Shown here: positions 17,049-25,723 of the stretch, one piece after another
How the letters are laid out: every line of letters begins with the position of its first letter
Position numbering within the stretch: the stretch's first letter is position 1
Notes under the pieces: generated by a model
Database searches by the model: none
What the model saw: only the letters and a program-made list of their open reading frames with translations
Told to the model about the DNA's origin: nothing
NCBI GenBank assembly: GCA_003021975.1
Contig: PXRR01000071.1
Location: 17,896-61,719 of the forward strand
Direction of reading: 5' to 3'
From: Halobacteriales archaeon QS_5_70_17
Lineage (GTDB): Archaea > Halobacteriota > Halobacteria > Halobacteriales > Haloarculaceae
Length of the DNA stretch: 43,824 nt
Position numbers and translations under genes: made by a program

Positions 17049-17763
17049 CGCGCGCTCCTCTCGCCTGGACCGTCAACAACACCGCCGAGAGCCCCGCGAC
17101 GGTCCAGACCGCGACGACGTGCCCGACGATCACGGCGACGATCAGCGACTGCTCGACGACAAACGGCAGGAGGAGCGACTGGACCGCGGCGAAGCCTACT
17201 ACTTCGAGGTCCGACCGGCGGAGCGCCCGCGCCGTCGCCGGGTCGAAGCGGAACCGCGCCGAGCGCCACAGGGCCGCCACCGACGCCCACCAGGCGGTTC
17301 CGATCCGGTAACAGACGTCCCAGAGGATCAGCAGGGTGAGCGCGACCGCGGGCACCGGGGGCCGGGGACCCAGCAGCGTCTGGATCAGCGACGGCTCGCC
17401 GCGCTGGGGAGCGAACACGAACACCTCGGTCATCAGGGCGACGTACGCGAGCACCGCCAGGACCACCTCGATGCTCGACCCGAACAGGACCTGCCGGTAG
17501 GCCGCGGGGACGCGTTCCGCCCGGACCAGCGCCGAGATCCGCAGCATCGCGGCGCTCCCCAGCGCCGCGACGACCACCGCGGCCGTCCCCGCCGCCGCCG
17601 CCGTCCAGAGGTCGTAGTACCACGCCGCGATCACCACGCCCGCCTCGAAGGCGACGAGCTGGATGGCGACCGCCAGCGGCCGGGAGATGTCGATCCCGGG
17701 GATCGCGGCGACGATGCTCTCGTAGACCCACGCCTCGCCGAACTCCACTTCGCCGTCGCTCAC
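17035..17763 (-). CDS. multi-pass membrane protein (haloarchaeal, function unknown)
   Basis: 242 residues with about six hydrophobic segments (near residues 27-50, 54-76, 92-113, 130-150, 195-215 and 218-236). The short N-terminus is acidic (SDGEVEFGEAWVYESIVAAIPG). I recognise it only as a conserved haloarchaeal membrane family. The start is a GTG overlapping the TGA stop of the upstream epimerase-like gene (GTGA), so the two form a tightly coupled operon. The 3' end overlaps the DUF5786-like gene by 14 nt on the opposite strand. No transport signature or catalytic motif is seen. Confidence 0.72.
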   Translation of the reverse strand: MSDGEVEFGEAWVYESIVAAIPGIDISRPLAVAIQLVAFEAGVVIAAWYYDLWTAAAAGTAAVVVAALGSAAMLRISALVRAERVPAAYRQVLFGSSIEVVLAVLAYVALMTEVFVFAPQRGEPSLIQTLLGPRPPVPAVALTLLILWDVCYRIGTAWWASVAALWRSARFRFDPATARALRRSDLEVVGFAAVQSLLLPFVVEQSLIVAVIVGHVVAVWTVAGLSAVLLTVQARGARATGT

Positions 17764-18707
17764 TCCGGGACCTCCAGGCCCGCGTCGGCGACCCGGTCGG
17801 CGGGGTCGGACAGGGGGACCGACTCGCCGTCCAGCGCCCGCCTGACGGCGGTGTCGAAGTCGGTCAGTCCGACCGGCACCAGTCCCCTGATGCGGTCGTC
17901 CTCGACAACCATGGGGTTGTGCAGGCCGCCGATCAGGGGGCGTGCGACCCCCGCCGGTACGTCCGTCACCAGCCCGACCCAGTACGAGGAGAGCCGCGGC
18001 GAGAGGACGGGCACCGGAACGATCAGCGGCGTCCGTCCGGTCGCGATCCGGGCGGTCCGCTCGAGGATCTCCCGGTAGGTGAGGACCTCCGGGCCGCCGA
18101 TCTCGAAGGTCTCGCCCGCCGTCGCCGGCACTCGGAGCACGCCGACGAGGTAGGCGATGACGTCGCCGACGGCCATGGGCTGACAGCGGGTCCGAACCCA
18201 GCGGGGCGTCACCATCACCGGGAGCCGCTGGGCGAGCTGGCGGATCATCTCGAAGCTCGCGGAGCCGTCGCCGACGACGATCGCCGCCCGGAGGGTCGTC
18301 AGGTCGAACGCCCCCTCGCCGAGGATGTACTCGACCTCGCGGCGCGAGCGGAGGTGCGGCGAGAGGCGGTCGCGCTCCTCGCCGAGACCGCCCAGGTAGA
18401 CCACCCGCTCGACGCCGGCGGCGTCGGCGGCCTCGACGAAGTTGCGGGCCGCGCGGCGGTCGCGCTCGGCGAACTCGCGGCCCGACTGCATCGAGTGGAC
18501 GAGGTAGTAGGCGGCCTCGACGCCCTCGAGGGCGGCCTCGAAGCTCCCCGGTTCGAGCAGGTCCCCCTCCGCGACGTCGACTCCCTCCGGGGGATCGTAC
18601 CGGGAGGCGCCGCGGACGAGCGCGACGACGTCGTGGCCGGCCGCCGCGAGCCCGGGGACCAGTCGGCTGCCGACGAACCCGGTCGCCCCGGTGACGAGTA
18701 CGCGCAT
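17760..18707 (-). CDS. NAD(P)-binding epimerase/NDUFA9-like short-chain dehydrogenase
   Basis: 315 residues. Atypical SDR fold with the nucleotide-binding glycine motif VTGATGFVGSRLV at the very N-terminus. YYLVHSM and VVYLGGLG strands follow, and a later GGPEVLTYREILE segment is typical of the NmrA/NDUFA9 (complex I-like) subgroup. The canonical YxxxK catalytic pair is not evident, so it may bind NAD(P)H as a sensor or assembly factor rather than act as a classical dehydrogenase. Its stop overlaps the start of the membrane protein gene, suggesting that the two products work at the membrane. A clear TATA element (reverse of CTTAAT) lies 27 nt upstream of the ATG. Confidence 0.85.
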   Translation of the reverse strand: MRVLVTGATGFVGSRLVPGLAAAGHDVVALVRGASRYDPPEGVDVAEGDLLEPGSFEAALEGVEAAYYLVHSMQSGREFAERDRRAARNFVEAADAAGVERVVYLGGLGEERDRLSPHLRSRREVEYILGEGAFDLTTLRAAIVVGDGSASFEMIRQLAQRLPVMVTPRWVRTRCQPMAVGDVIAYLVGVLRVPATAGETFEIGGPEVLTYREILERTARIATGRTPLIVPVPVLSPRLSSYWVGLVTDVPAGVARPLIGGLHNPMVVEDDRIRGLVPVGLTDFDTAVRRALDGESVPLSDPADRVADAGLEVPE

Positions 18708-18933
18708 GCGGGGTAGTCGTCCAGAGCCGGCTTAATTCCCGGGACGGCACGGCCCGACTGGGGAGCGGGGGGAAGGGGACCGGGGGAGGGCCGTTGGCCG
18801 GTCCGGGGACCGGTCGCGTCCGGGTCGGCCGGCACTTGGTCCTTCCGGCGGAGCTGGTAAAGCCGTGCCGTAGGATCAAACGCCGATTTGAGCGCCCCGC
18901 CAGAGTGAGGCGCGTCCGCGCCCTCGGATCCGT

Positions 18934-19185
18934 ATGGCGACCGAACCCTGTGACGCCTGCGGCCGATCGGTTCGCATCGCCGGCGGCGTCGCCAACGTCT
19001 GGTCGTTCGAGACTGGCCCGTCCGGCGGGATGACGCTCGAACTGGTCGACGACAGCGAGCACTTCCTCTGTTTCGACTGCGTCGAGCGCCTCCCCGGGGA
19101 CCGCGAGCCGACCCGCGAGGACGTGGCGGCGGTGGCCGCCGAACGCGAGCCCGGAGGGGATGACGGAGGCGGGGACGGAGAGTGA
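18934..19185 (+). CDS. 83-residue protein with two CxxC-type zinc sites
   Basis: Starts MATEPCDACGRSVRIAGGVANVWSF and later has FLCFDCVERLP; the two CxxC pairs (Cys6/Cys9 and about Cys46/Cys49) predict one zinc ion. The C-terminus is an acidic Gly-rich tail. The opening and the LCFDC motif recur in haloarchaea, but I know no function. It precedes the helicase gene by 80 bp on the same strand; the helicase has its own TATA element. No TATA box sits at -27 of this ATG; an ATTTG about 45 nt upstream could indicate a short leader. Confidence 0.72.
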   Translation: MATEPCDACGRSVRIAGGVANVWSFETGPSGGMTLELVDDSEHFLCFDCVERLPGDREPTREDVAAVAAEREPGGDDGGGDGE

Positions 19186-19234
19186 TCCGGCGCGGCCGCC
19201 GCCCGCGGACCGGACCCGTCGCTCGAGGGCGGCA

Positions 19235-19240
19235 GTTTTA
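19235..19240 (+). promoter_or_regulatory. TATA-type element of the helicase gene
   Basis: GTTTTA is centred about 28 nt upstream of the GTG at 19266 and supports that non-ATG start. Confidence 0.5.
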
Positions 19241-19265
19241 GGACCGCGCTCGCACACCACCGAAC

Positions 19266-21011
19266 GTGAACCCCGCCCGCATCGAGGAGGAGTTCCCCGC
19301 GCCGTCGTACCGCGGCGCGCAGCGGCGGGCGCTGCGCGAGATCCGCGCGGCGTTCGAGGCGGGCAACGACGTCGTGCTGGTGCGCGCGCCCACCGGCAGC
19401 GGGAAGTCGCTGCTGGCCCGGGCGGTCGCCGGCTGCGCCCGCCGGCCGGGCGAGGCGGAGGCCAACGAACCGATCGGCGCCTACTACACTACCCCGCAGG
19501 TCTCCCAGCTCGACGACGTGGCCGCCGACCCGCTGCTGGAAGACCTCTCGGTCGTCCGGGGGAAGGGCAACTACTCGTGTATCCTCCCCGGCGAGACGAC
19601 CACGCCGGTCGACCGCGCGCCCTGCGCCCGCGAGCGGGGCTTCGACTGCCCCGTGAAACACCGGTGTCCGTACTTCTCGGACCGGGACGTCGCCGCCGAG
19701 CGGCCCATCGCGGCGATGACGCTGGCGTACTTCATGCAGACCGCCGGCTCGGACGTCTTCGGGCGCCGGAACGTCGTCGTGATCGACGAGGCCCACGGCC
19801 TCGCGGAGTGGGCCGAGATGTACGCGACCATCGACCTGGGTCCCGACACCGTCCCGATGTGGGACGACCACCCCGCGCCCGAGGTCGAGGGCGTCGAGGC
19901 GGCCGCCGACTACGCCGAGGCGCTGGTCGACCGCTGCGAGCGCCGGCAGGCCGAACTGCGCGGGTCGGCCGAGCTCACCCCCAAGGAGGCGGCCGAGCGC
20001 GACCGCCTCGCGGAACTCGTCCGCGAACTGGAGTGGTTCGTCGCGGACGCCCGCGACCCCGAGAGCGCGACCACGTGGGTCGTCGACCAGCGCGAGCAGT
20101 CGCGGGTCGTCGTCAAGCCGATGGACCCCGGCCGGTATCTCAACCACACCGTCTGGGACCGCGGGGCGAAGTTCGCCCTGCTGTCGGCGACCATCCTCGA
20201 CAGGGACGCGTTCTGCCGGGGGACGGGGCTGGACCCCGAGCGGGTCGCGCTCGTCGACGTCCCCCACACGTTCCCCGTCGAGCACCGGCCGCTGTACGAC
20301 GTCACCCGCGGGAAGATGACCTACGAGGAGCGCGACGAGACGCTCCCGGCGGTCGCCCGCCTGCTCGTCCGGTTGATGCAGCGCCGCCCCAACGAGAAGG
20401 GACTGGTCCACGCCCACTCCTACGCCATCGCCGAGCGACTGGTCGACCGCCTGGCGGAGTTCGGCGTCGGCGGGCGGGTGCGGAGTCACGACCGCGAGAC
20501 GCGGGACGCGGCGCTGAACTCCTGGAAACGGAGCGACGGGAACGACGTCTTCGTCTCCGTGAAGATGGAGGAGGCGCTCGACCTCGAGGGGGACCTCTGT
20601 CGCTGGCAGGTGCTGTGCAAGGCGCCCTACCCGAACACGCGGGACTCCCGAGTCGCCCGCCGCCTCGAGGACGACCAGTGGGGGTGGTACTACCGGACGG
20701 CGCTTCGGACGGTGATCCAGGCCTGCGGGCGGGTGGTGCGCGCGCCCGACGACCGCGGCGCGACCTACCTCGCGGACTCGTCACTGCTTGACCTCTTCGA
20801 GCGCGCCCGCGGGGCCATGCCGCCGTGGTTCGCCGAGCAGGTCGACCGGACGTCGAGGCCGGACCTGCCGGCGTTCGACCCCTCGGCGGCCATCGGCGGC
20901 CCCGACTCCGGATCGGAGGCCGACGGCCGCCGCTCGGGGTCCCGGCGCTCGCGGGGGAATACGGGCGGCAGCGCCAGCGGGAGCCACCCCCTCGACGACG
21001 TCTGGGGCTAG
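19266..21011 (+). CDS. Fe-S superfamily 2 DNA helicase of the XPD/DinG type
   Basis: 581 residues. Walker A APTGSGKS, Walker B DEAH in VVIDEAHGLAEW, and motif III-like LLSATILD. Between motif I and II there are four spaced cysteines (NYSC, APCAR, FDCP, HRCPYF) that match the iron-sulfur cluster domain of XPD/Rad3/DinG helicases. The C-terminal helicase domain shows VFVSVKMEEALDL and QACGRVVRAPDD (motif VI with the arginine finger). Predicted to unwind DNA 5'-3' in repair or stress. The last about 60 residues are a disordered Gly/Ser/Arg linker. Starts with GTG, confirmed by the TATA element. Ends on a CTAG shared with the convergent 27-residue gene. Confidence 0.88.
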   Translation: MNPARIEEEFPAPSYRGAQRRALREIRAAFEAGNDVVLVRAPTGSGKSLLARAVAGCARRPGEAEANEPIGAYYTTPQVSQLDDVAADPLLEDLSVVRGKGNYSCILPGETTTPVDRAPCARERGFDCPVKHRCPYFSDRDVAAERPIAAMTLAYFMQTAGSDVFGRRNVVVIDEAHGLAEWAEMYATIDLGPDTVPMWDDHPAPEVEGVEAAADYAEALVDRCERRQAELRGSAELTPKEAAERDRLAELVRELEWFVADARDPESATTWVVDQREQSRVVVKPMDPGRYLNHTVWDRGAKFALLSATILDRDAFCRGTGLDPERVALVDVPHTFPVEHRPLYDVTRGKMTYEERDETLPAVARLLVRLMQRRPNEKGLVHAHSYAIAERLVDRLAEFGVGGRVRSHDRETRDAALNSWKRSDGNDVFVSVKMEEALDLEGDLCRWQVLCKAPYPNTRDSRVARRLEDDQWGWYYRTALRTVIQACGRVVRAPDDRGATYLADSSLLDLFERARGAMPPWFAEQVDRTSRPDLPAFDPSAAIGGPDSGSEADGRRSGSRRSRGNTGGSASGSHPLDDVWG

Positions 21012-21091
21012 AGCAGCGCCACGAAGCCGACGACCGCCGAGGAGATCATCAGGAACGCCAGCAGCAGCGCGAGGACGCGTTGTCTGTCCAT
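21008..21091 (-). CDS. 27-residue single-helix membrane peptide
   Basis: ATG at 21089-21091, TAG at 21008-21010. The product is MDRQRVLALLLAFLMISSAV and a short VGFVALL end: a two-charge N-terminus followed by one transmembrane helix. I recall near-identical tiny proteins starting MDRQRVLA in other haloarchaea, which supports it being real. It ends on the CTAG shared with the helicase gene and lies 62 bp downstream of nmd3 on the other side of its start. Function unknown; a regulatory membrane peptide is possible. Confidence 0.55.
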   Translation of the reverse strand: MDRQRVLALLLAFLMISSAVVGFVALL

Positions 21092-21152
21092 GCCCGACCG
21101 TTCTCGGCGGAGCGACCAAACGGTTTCGGGCCGCGCGCGGATCCCGGACCGG

Positions 21153-22283
21153 TCAGGCGCCGCCGAGGTCGTCGACGTCCTCCGGGAGGACGTGCAGGCC
21201 GGCGCGGCTCCGCAGGACGGGCACGGTGTCGGCCTCGGGGTCGAAGTAGGAGGGGCGGGCGGCGGTGGTCGCCTCGTAGGTCTCGGGGTCGAGCACCTGG
21301 ACCGCGTGTTCGTCTTCGACGGTCACGACGGTCGCCTCGCCGGCGTCGTCGGCGTGTCCCAGCCGCCGGGCCTCGGGCGCGAGACCGTCCTCGCGGTCGG
21401 CCTCGTAGCGCTCGCCGGTCGTGAGGTACTGGCCCTTGAGGTTGCCCCGCGCGGAGCGCACCAGCACGGGGTCGTCGTCCGCGGGCTGGATGACCGTCCC
21501 GGCGGGGTACGGCGGCAGGCGGACGGCGTAGGTGACGCGGTAGGCCTCGTTGCCGTCCTCGTCTTCGGTGACGAGCGTCTCGGAGTCGCTGACCGACCCG
21601 CCGAACCGCCGCCGGATCCGGTCTGCGACGGCCCGGCCCAGCCCCGTCTCCGAGAGCTTGATGTCGACGCCGTCGGCGTGCTCGTCGATCTCGGAGACGA
21701 AGGCGTCGCGGTCGCCCGCGTCGGCCCGCTCGTCGACGTACGACTCGGCGATCCCGACCGCGCCGGCCACCTCCGCGTCCGTGGGCGTGCGGTCGTCGCC
21801 GCGCACCTGGACGACGGCGGCGTAGTAGTCGCCGGCGATCCGCGAGCAGCGCCCGCAGGTCTCCCGGGAGAAGCGCACGCGGACGTCGTGGTCGGCCTCG
21901 ACGGCGGTCTCCCGGACGATTCCCGTGAAGTGACAGTGCATCGCGATCGTGTTCTCGTCGACCTGCTCCGGGTCGACCAGCCAGGAGACCTCGCGGGCGT
22001 CGACGTGGACGCCCAGCGCCTCGCGGGTCGCCTCGACGGCGACGTCGGTGTAGTCCTCGGCGCCGACGTCGACCCACCGCTCGCCGCGGTGGACGGCGCC
22101 ACAGCGGGGACAGATCCGGACGTCGAGGGTCTCGGGGGCGTCCACGAGGTCGAAGTCGGCGAAGTAACAGGCGTCACAGAGGGTCGCCTGCCGGCCCGAC
22201 GGGTCGCCGGGCAGCGGCTCGGCCCGCGGCTCGACGGGGTCGCCACAGCGGGGACAGAACTCCCCGGACGAAGACGAACTCAT
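21153..22283 (-). CDS. nmd3: NMD3-like protein (archaeal large-subunit ribosome factor)
   Basis: 376 residues. The N-terminal part has zinc-finger pairs (FCPRCGDP, LCDACYF, ICPRCGAVH and CGRCSR later), as in archaeal NMD3, followed by an eIF5A/SH3-like C-terminal part. In eukaryotes NMD3 exports the 60S subunit; the archaeal homolog is thought to act in late large-subunit assembly. Length agrees with the archaeal form. A GTTAAG element (22308-22313) sits 27 nt upstream of the ATG, giving it its own promoter, although it also follows the two genes at 22323-22913 closely on the same strand. Confidence 0.85.
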   Translation of the reverse strand: MSSSSSGEFCPRCGDPVEPRAEPLPGDPSGRQATLCDACYFADFDLVDAPETLDVRICPRCGAVHRGERWVDVGAEDYTDVAVEATREALGVHVDAREVSWLVDPEQVDENTIAMHCHFTGIVRETAVEADHDVRVRFSRETCGRCSRIAGDYYAAVVQVRGDDRTPTDAEVAGAVGIAESYVDERADAGDRDAFVSEIDEHADGVDIKLSETGLGRAVADRIRRRFGGSVSDSETLVTEDEDGNEAYRVTYAVRLPPYPAGTVIQPADDDPVLVRSARGNLKGQYLTTGERYEADREDGLAPEARRLGHADDAGEATVVTVEDEHAVQVLDPETYEATTAARPSYFDPEADTVPVLRSRAGLHVLPEDVDDLGGA

Positions 22284-22322
22284 CGTCGGGGATAGCCGCC
22301 TCGCGCTGTTAAGTTCCGCGTG

Positions 22323-22652
22323 TCACCGGCCGTCACCCCCGGCGTTGAGGGCGCAGAGCCGCCGGAGGAGTTCGAGGGCGACGACGCCCGCGAGCGCGCG
22401 GGTCGCCGGGAGCGATCCCACGGCGACAGTCGCCGCCGGCGCCACGAGCGCCTCGACGGCCGCGAGCAGGGCCAGCGTGGCCAGCGGCACGGCGGTCACG
22501 GAGGCCACCCGGGCGAGGCGCGCGGCGGTCACCCCCAGCAGGTAGCGCGCCCGCTCGCGGGGGGTTCCCCCGCTCCCGTCGGGGGCGTCGCGCCCCGGTC
22601 GCTCGCCACGCTCGCGGGCGCGAGTCCGCTCGGGCGTCGATCGGTCGCTCAC
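22323..22652 (-). CDS. small membrane protein with charged N-terminus
   Basis: 109 residues, GTG start. The first about 35 are charged (many Arg/Glu), followed by two to three hydrophobic segments (about 38-68, 70-88) and a short tail. No family recognised. It begins 6 bp after the zinc-ribbon gene ends and has no TATA element of its own at the usual distance, so it is probably translated from that gene's transcript. The coding character is weaker than for the neighbours. Confidence 0.55.
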   Translation of the reverse strand: MSDRSTPERTRARERGERPGRDAPDGSGGTPRERARYLLGVTAARLARVASVTAVPLATLALLAAVEALVAPAATVAVGSLPATRALAGVVALELLRRLCALNAGGDGR

Positions 22653-22658
22653 GGCCGA

Positions 22659-22913
22659 TCACCGCAGGTCGACCGCCGACCAGGGGACCCGCTCCCCCGT
22701 CTTCTTGTCCAGCAGTTCCCAGTACTCCGGGTCGACGCCGTGCATCGCCGCGCAGGTCGAACACCAGAGGTGGTTGTTCGTCGGGTCCCAGTCGGTGTGG
22801 CCGTTCGGGCAGACGAACCGCCAGCGCGCGAGCGGGTCCGATCGGTCGACGACGACGCGACGGCGGGCGTCACCAGCGCCGCTTCCGTCTGCGCATCGCG
22901 TGGACGGTGGCAT
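22659..22913 (-). CDS. zinc-ribbon-like small protein
   Basis: 84 residues. The core has CPNGHTDWDPTNNHLWCSTC, a Cys-x2-His and Cys-x2-Cys pair that should bind one zinc, followed by a conserved end EYWELLDKKTGERVPWS. This end is widespread in short haloarchaeal proteins. The first about 30 residues are less conserved. A very good TATA box (ATATTATA, 22937-22944) is centred 27 nt upstream of the ATG, and just beyond it lies a TTTCAC-N7-GTGAAA dyad. Function unknown. Confidence 0.72.
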   Translation of the reverse strand: MPPSTRCADGSGAGDARRRVVVDRSDPLARWRFVCPNGHTDWDPTNNHLWCSTCAAMHGVDPEYWELLDKKTGERVPWSAVDLR

Positions 22914-22936
22914 AGTTGCAGGTCAGCGGCGCCGGC

Positions 22937-22944
22937 ATATTATA
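22937..22944 (-). promoter_or_regulatory. strong TATA box of the zinc-ribbon gene
   Basis: ATATTATA, centred 27 nt upstream of the start codon at 22913, is among the best TATA matches in the window. Confidence 0.6.
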
Positions 22945-22948
22945 CCGA

Positions 22949-22967
22949 TTTCACGGGCGGGGTGAAA
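22949..22967. promoter_or_regulatory. TTTCAC-N7-GTGAAA dyad next to the TATA box
   Basis: A perfect 6-bp inverted repeat with 7-base spacer lies just upstream of the TATA box of the zinc-ribbon gene. The spacing of the half-sites (13 bp start to start) suits a dimeric HTH regulator. A further GTGAAA half-site lies near the start of the divergent gamma-glutamyltransferase gene (about 23121). Regulator unknown. Confidence 0.35.
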
Positions 22968-23163
22968 CTGGCGCGATCCGCGAAAGTGCCCGAGTGCGGC
23001 GGGATTCGACCGGACGACGGGGCGCGGGCCCGCTGTCGACGACCGCCGGGCTTACGCCTGGTCGTCGCCGCTAGCGGGCGAAACGTCGGCGGCGCTCACT
23101 CGCTAACACGGGAGCGGAAGTGAAACCGCCCGGAACTATGGGGCGCGGTGTCGTGGACCGGCC

Positions 23164-24756
23164 ATGGACATCGACAGCTTCGGATCGCGCCGCTCGACGG
23201 TGTACGCGCCGAGGGGGGTCGTAGCGACGAGCCAGCCGCTGGCCGCCCAGGCGGGGGTCCGCGCCCTCCGGGAGGGGGGCAACGCATTCGACGCGGCGGT
23301 CGCCACCGCCGCCGCGCTCAACGTCGTCGAACCGACCTCGACGGGGCTGGGCGGGGACGTCTTCGCGCTCTACCGGACGGCCGACGGCGAGGTCGGGGGG
23401 ATGCGCTCGTGTGGCTACGCGCCCGCGGAGGCCACCCGCGAGCGCGTCCGGGAGGCTGTCGCCGGCGACGGCGACGCCGAGATGCCCGCGACCGGCCCCC
23501 ACACCGTCACCGTCCCCGGGACTGCCCGGGGCTGGGAGCTGACCGTCGAGCGGTTCGGCGAGCGGTCGCTCGCGGCCGCGCTCGCCCCCGCGATCGAGTA
23601 CGCCACCGACGGCTACCCCGTCAGCGAGGTGATCGCCAGCCACTGGACGAGCGCCGAGGACATCTTCGACGCCGAGAACGCCCGCGCTGCGTACCTCGTC
23701 GACGGCGAGCGCGCCCCGCGACCGGGCGAGGTCGTCTCTCTGGAGCGCCTGGGGGAGTCGCTGCGCCGGATCGCCGAGGAGGGTGCAGACGTCGTCTACG
23801 AGGGCGACATCGGCGAGGCCATCGTCGAGGAGGTCCGGTCGGCCGGCGGCTTCCTCTCGATGGAGGACATGGCGGCGTTCGAACCGGAACTCGTCGATCC
23901 CGTCTCGACGACGTACAACGGGGCGGAGGTGTTCGAACTCCCGCCGAACAATCAGGGGCTGATCGCGCTGGAGGCGCTCAACGTCGCGAGGGAACTCGAC
24001 GCCGCCGATCACGAGGGCGTCGAGCGGATCCACCGCTTCGCGGAGGCGATGCAACTGGCCTTCCGCGACGGCCACCGCCACGTCACCGACCCCGACTTCG
24101 AGGACGTGCCGCCGCTGGCCTCCGAGGAGTGGGCCCGGAAGCGCGCCCGCGAGGTCGGGGAGGAGGCCGGCGACCACTCCTTCGGCGTTCCCGACGCCCA
24201 CGCCGAGGACGCCGACACCGTCCTGCTGTGTGTCGCTGACGACGCGGGCAACGTCGTCTCGTACATCAACTCCCGGTTCGCGGGGTTCGGGTCCGGTCTG
24301 GTCGCCGGCGACACCGGCATCGCGCTCCAGAACCGCGGGGCCTCCTTCTCGCTCGACGACGACCACCCGAACCGACTGGAACCGCGCAAGCGCCCCTTTC
24401 ACACGCTCATCCCGGGCCTGCTGCGGTTCGACGACGACGACTGGGCGGCCTTCGGCGTCATGGGCGGGTACATGCAGCCCCAGGGCCACCTCCAGGTCGT
24501 CTCGAACCTCGTCGACGAGGGGATGACCCTCCAGGAGGCCCTGGACGCGCCGCGGTGGCGCTACCGGCAGTCGGGGCGACTGGCCGTCGAGACGCGAGTC
24601 CCAGACCGGATCCAGAACGGCCTCGCGCGGCGGGATCACGACCTCTCGGTGCTCCCGCCGGCGATGTTCGGCGGGGCGCAGATCGCGCGCAACGACGGCG
24701 GCGTGCTCTCGGCGGCGACCGAACCCCGAAAGGACGGCAACGCCGAGGGGTTCTGA
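23164..24756 (+). CDS. ggt: gamma-glutamyltransferase-family Ntn hydrolase
   Basis: 530 residues. The family's autoprocessing nucleophile is Thr352, in AEDADTVLLCVAD. Upstream are the conserved N-terminal ATSQPLAAQAGVRALREGGNAFDAAVA and PTSTGLGGD segments, and downstream GYMQPQGHLQVV. The precursor is expected to cleave itself before Thr352 into large and small subunits. No signal peptide is seen, so unlike bacterial GGT it should work in the cytoplasm. Possible substrates are gamma-glutamyl compounds, including gamma-glutamylcysteine, the main thiol of haloarchaea, or acylase-type substrates. The ATG at 23164 has a weak AT element (ACTATGG) at -27. Confidence 0.88.
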   Translation: MDIDSFGSRRSTVYAPRGVVATSQPLAAQAGVRALREGGNAFDAAVATAAALNVVEPTSTGLGGDVFALYRTADGEVGGMRSCGYAPAEATRERVREAVAGDGDAEMPATGPHTVTVPGTARGWELTVERFGERSLAAALAPAIEYATDGYPVSEVIASHWTSAEDIFDAENARAAYLVDGERAPRPGEVVSLERLGESLRRIAEEGADVVYEGDIGEAIVEEVRSAGGFLSMEDMAAFEPELVDPVSTTYNGAEVFELPPNNQGLIALEALNVARELDAADHEGVERIHRFAEAMQLAFRDGHRHVTDPDFEDVPPLASEEWARKRAREVGEEAGDHSFGVPDAHAEDADTVLLCVADDAGNVVSYINSRFAGFGSGLVAGDTGIALQNRGASFSLDDDHPNRLEPRKRPFHTLIPGLLRFDDDDWAAFGVMGGYMQPQGHLQVVSNLVDEGMTLQEALDAPRWRYRQSGRLAVETRVPDRIQNGLARRDHDLSVLPPAMFGGAQIARNDGGVLSAATEPRKDGNAEGF

Positions 24757-24856
24757 TCGGTTCTCTGGCGACGCCCGGCGACGGGTGGTACACTCGACCG
24801 CCGCCGGCCGGCGCGCGGACGGTGAGCTTTAACTCCTCGATAGCGTAGTCCCCTGC

Positions 24857-25723
24857 ATGCAGTGGAAACCGGACTGGGGACTGCGTGGGCGGATGGTGCT
24901 CACCATGTTCCTGCTCTTCGTCCTCTACGTCGTCTTCTTCGGCGTCATCGTCGGCTACTCCGGGAGCCTGACCCTCGCCGTGCTGTTCATGGGCGGCTTC
25001 TCGTTCGTCCAGTTCTTCTTCAGCGACAAGCTGGCGCTGTACTCGATGGGGGCGAGCGAGGTCAGCGAGGACGAGTACCCCGAACTCCACGCGATGGTCT
25101 CGCGGCTCTGCCAGCAGGCCGACCTCCCGAAGCCGAAAGTCGCCGTCGCCGACTCGCGGACGCCCAACGCCTTCGCGACCGGCCGCTCCCAGAAGAACGC
25201 CGCGGTCTGCGTCACGACGGGGCTGCTGCGCGCCCTCGATCAGGAGGAACTGGAGGGCGTGCTCGCCCACGAACTCGCGCACGTCAAGAACCGCGACGTG
25301 ATGGTGATGACCATCGCCTCCTTCCTCTCGACGCTGGCCTTCCTCGTCGTGCGCTTCGGCTGGTGGTTCGGCGGCGACCGGCGCAACAACGGCGGCGTCT
25401 TCGTCGCCATCGCCGTCTCGCTGGTCGTCTGGATCCTCTCGTTCCTCCTGATCCGGCTGCTCAGCCGGTACCGGGAGTTCGCCGCCGACCGCGGCGGGGC
25501 GGTCATCACCGGCAAGCCCGGCGCGCTCGCCAGCGCCCTGATGACCATCGACGGCACGATGGACCGCGTCCCGAAGGAGGACCTCCGCGACCAGGCCGAG
25601 ATGAACGCGTTCTTCATCATCCCCATCAGGAGCGGCTTCGTCGGGCGACTGTTCTCGACTCACCCCAGCACCGAGAAGCGCGTCGAGCGGCTCCGCCGGC
25701 TCGAACGCGAACTCGAGACCTAG
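24857..25723 (+). CDS. htpX: HtpX-family membrane metalloprotease
   Basis: 288 residues. Two N-terminal membrane segments (about 15-35 and 38-58) and two more after the active site (about 148-168 and 180-202). The zinc motif HELAH is at 138-142 (His138, Glu139, His142), with the third ligand in FAADRGG. HtpX degrades damaged membrane proteins. The TATA element TTTAA (24828-24832) is centred 27 nt upstream of the ATG. The stop TAG lies in a CTAG shared with the convergent DUF5813-like gene. Confidence 0.92.
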   Translation: MQWKPDWGLRGRMVLTMFLLFVLYVVFFGVIVGYSGSLTLAVLFMGGFSFVQFFFSDKLALYSMGASEVSEDEYPELHAMVSRLCQQADLPKPKVAVADSRTPNAFATGRSQKNAAVCVTTGLLRALDQEELEGVLAHELAHVKNRDVMVMTIASFLSTLAFLVVRFGWWFGGDRRNNGGVFVAIAVSLVVWILSFLLIRLLSRYREFAADRGGAVITGKPGALASALMTIDGTMDRVPKEDLRDQAEMNAFFIIPIRSGFVGRLFSTHPSTEKRVERLRRLERELET

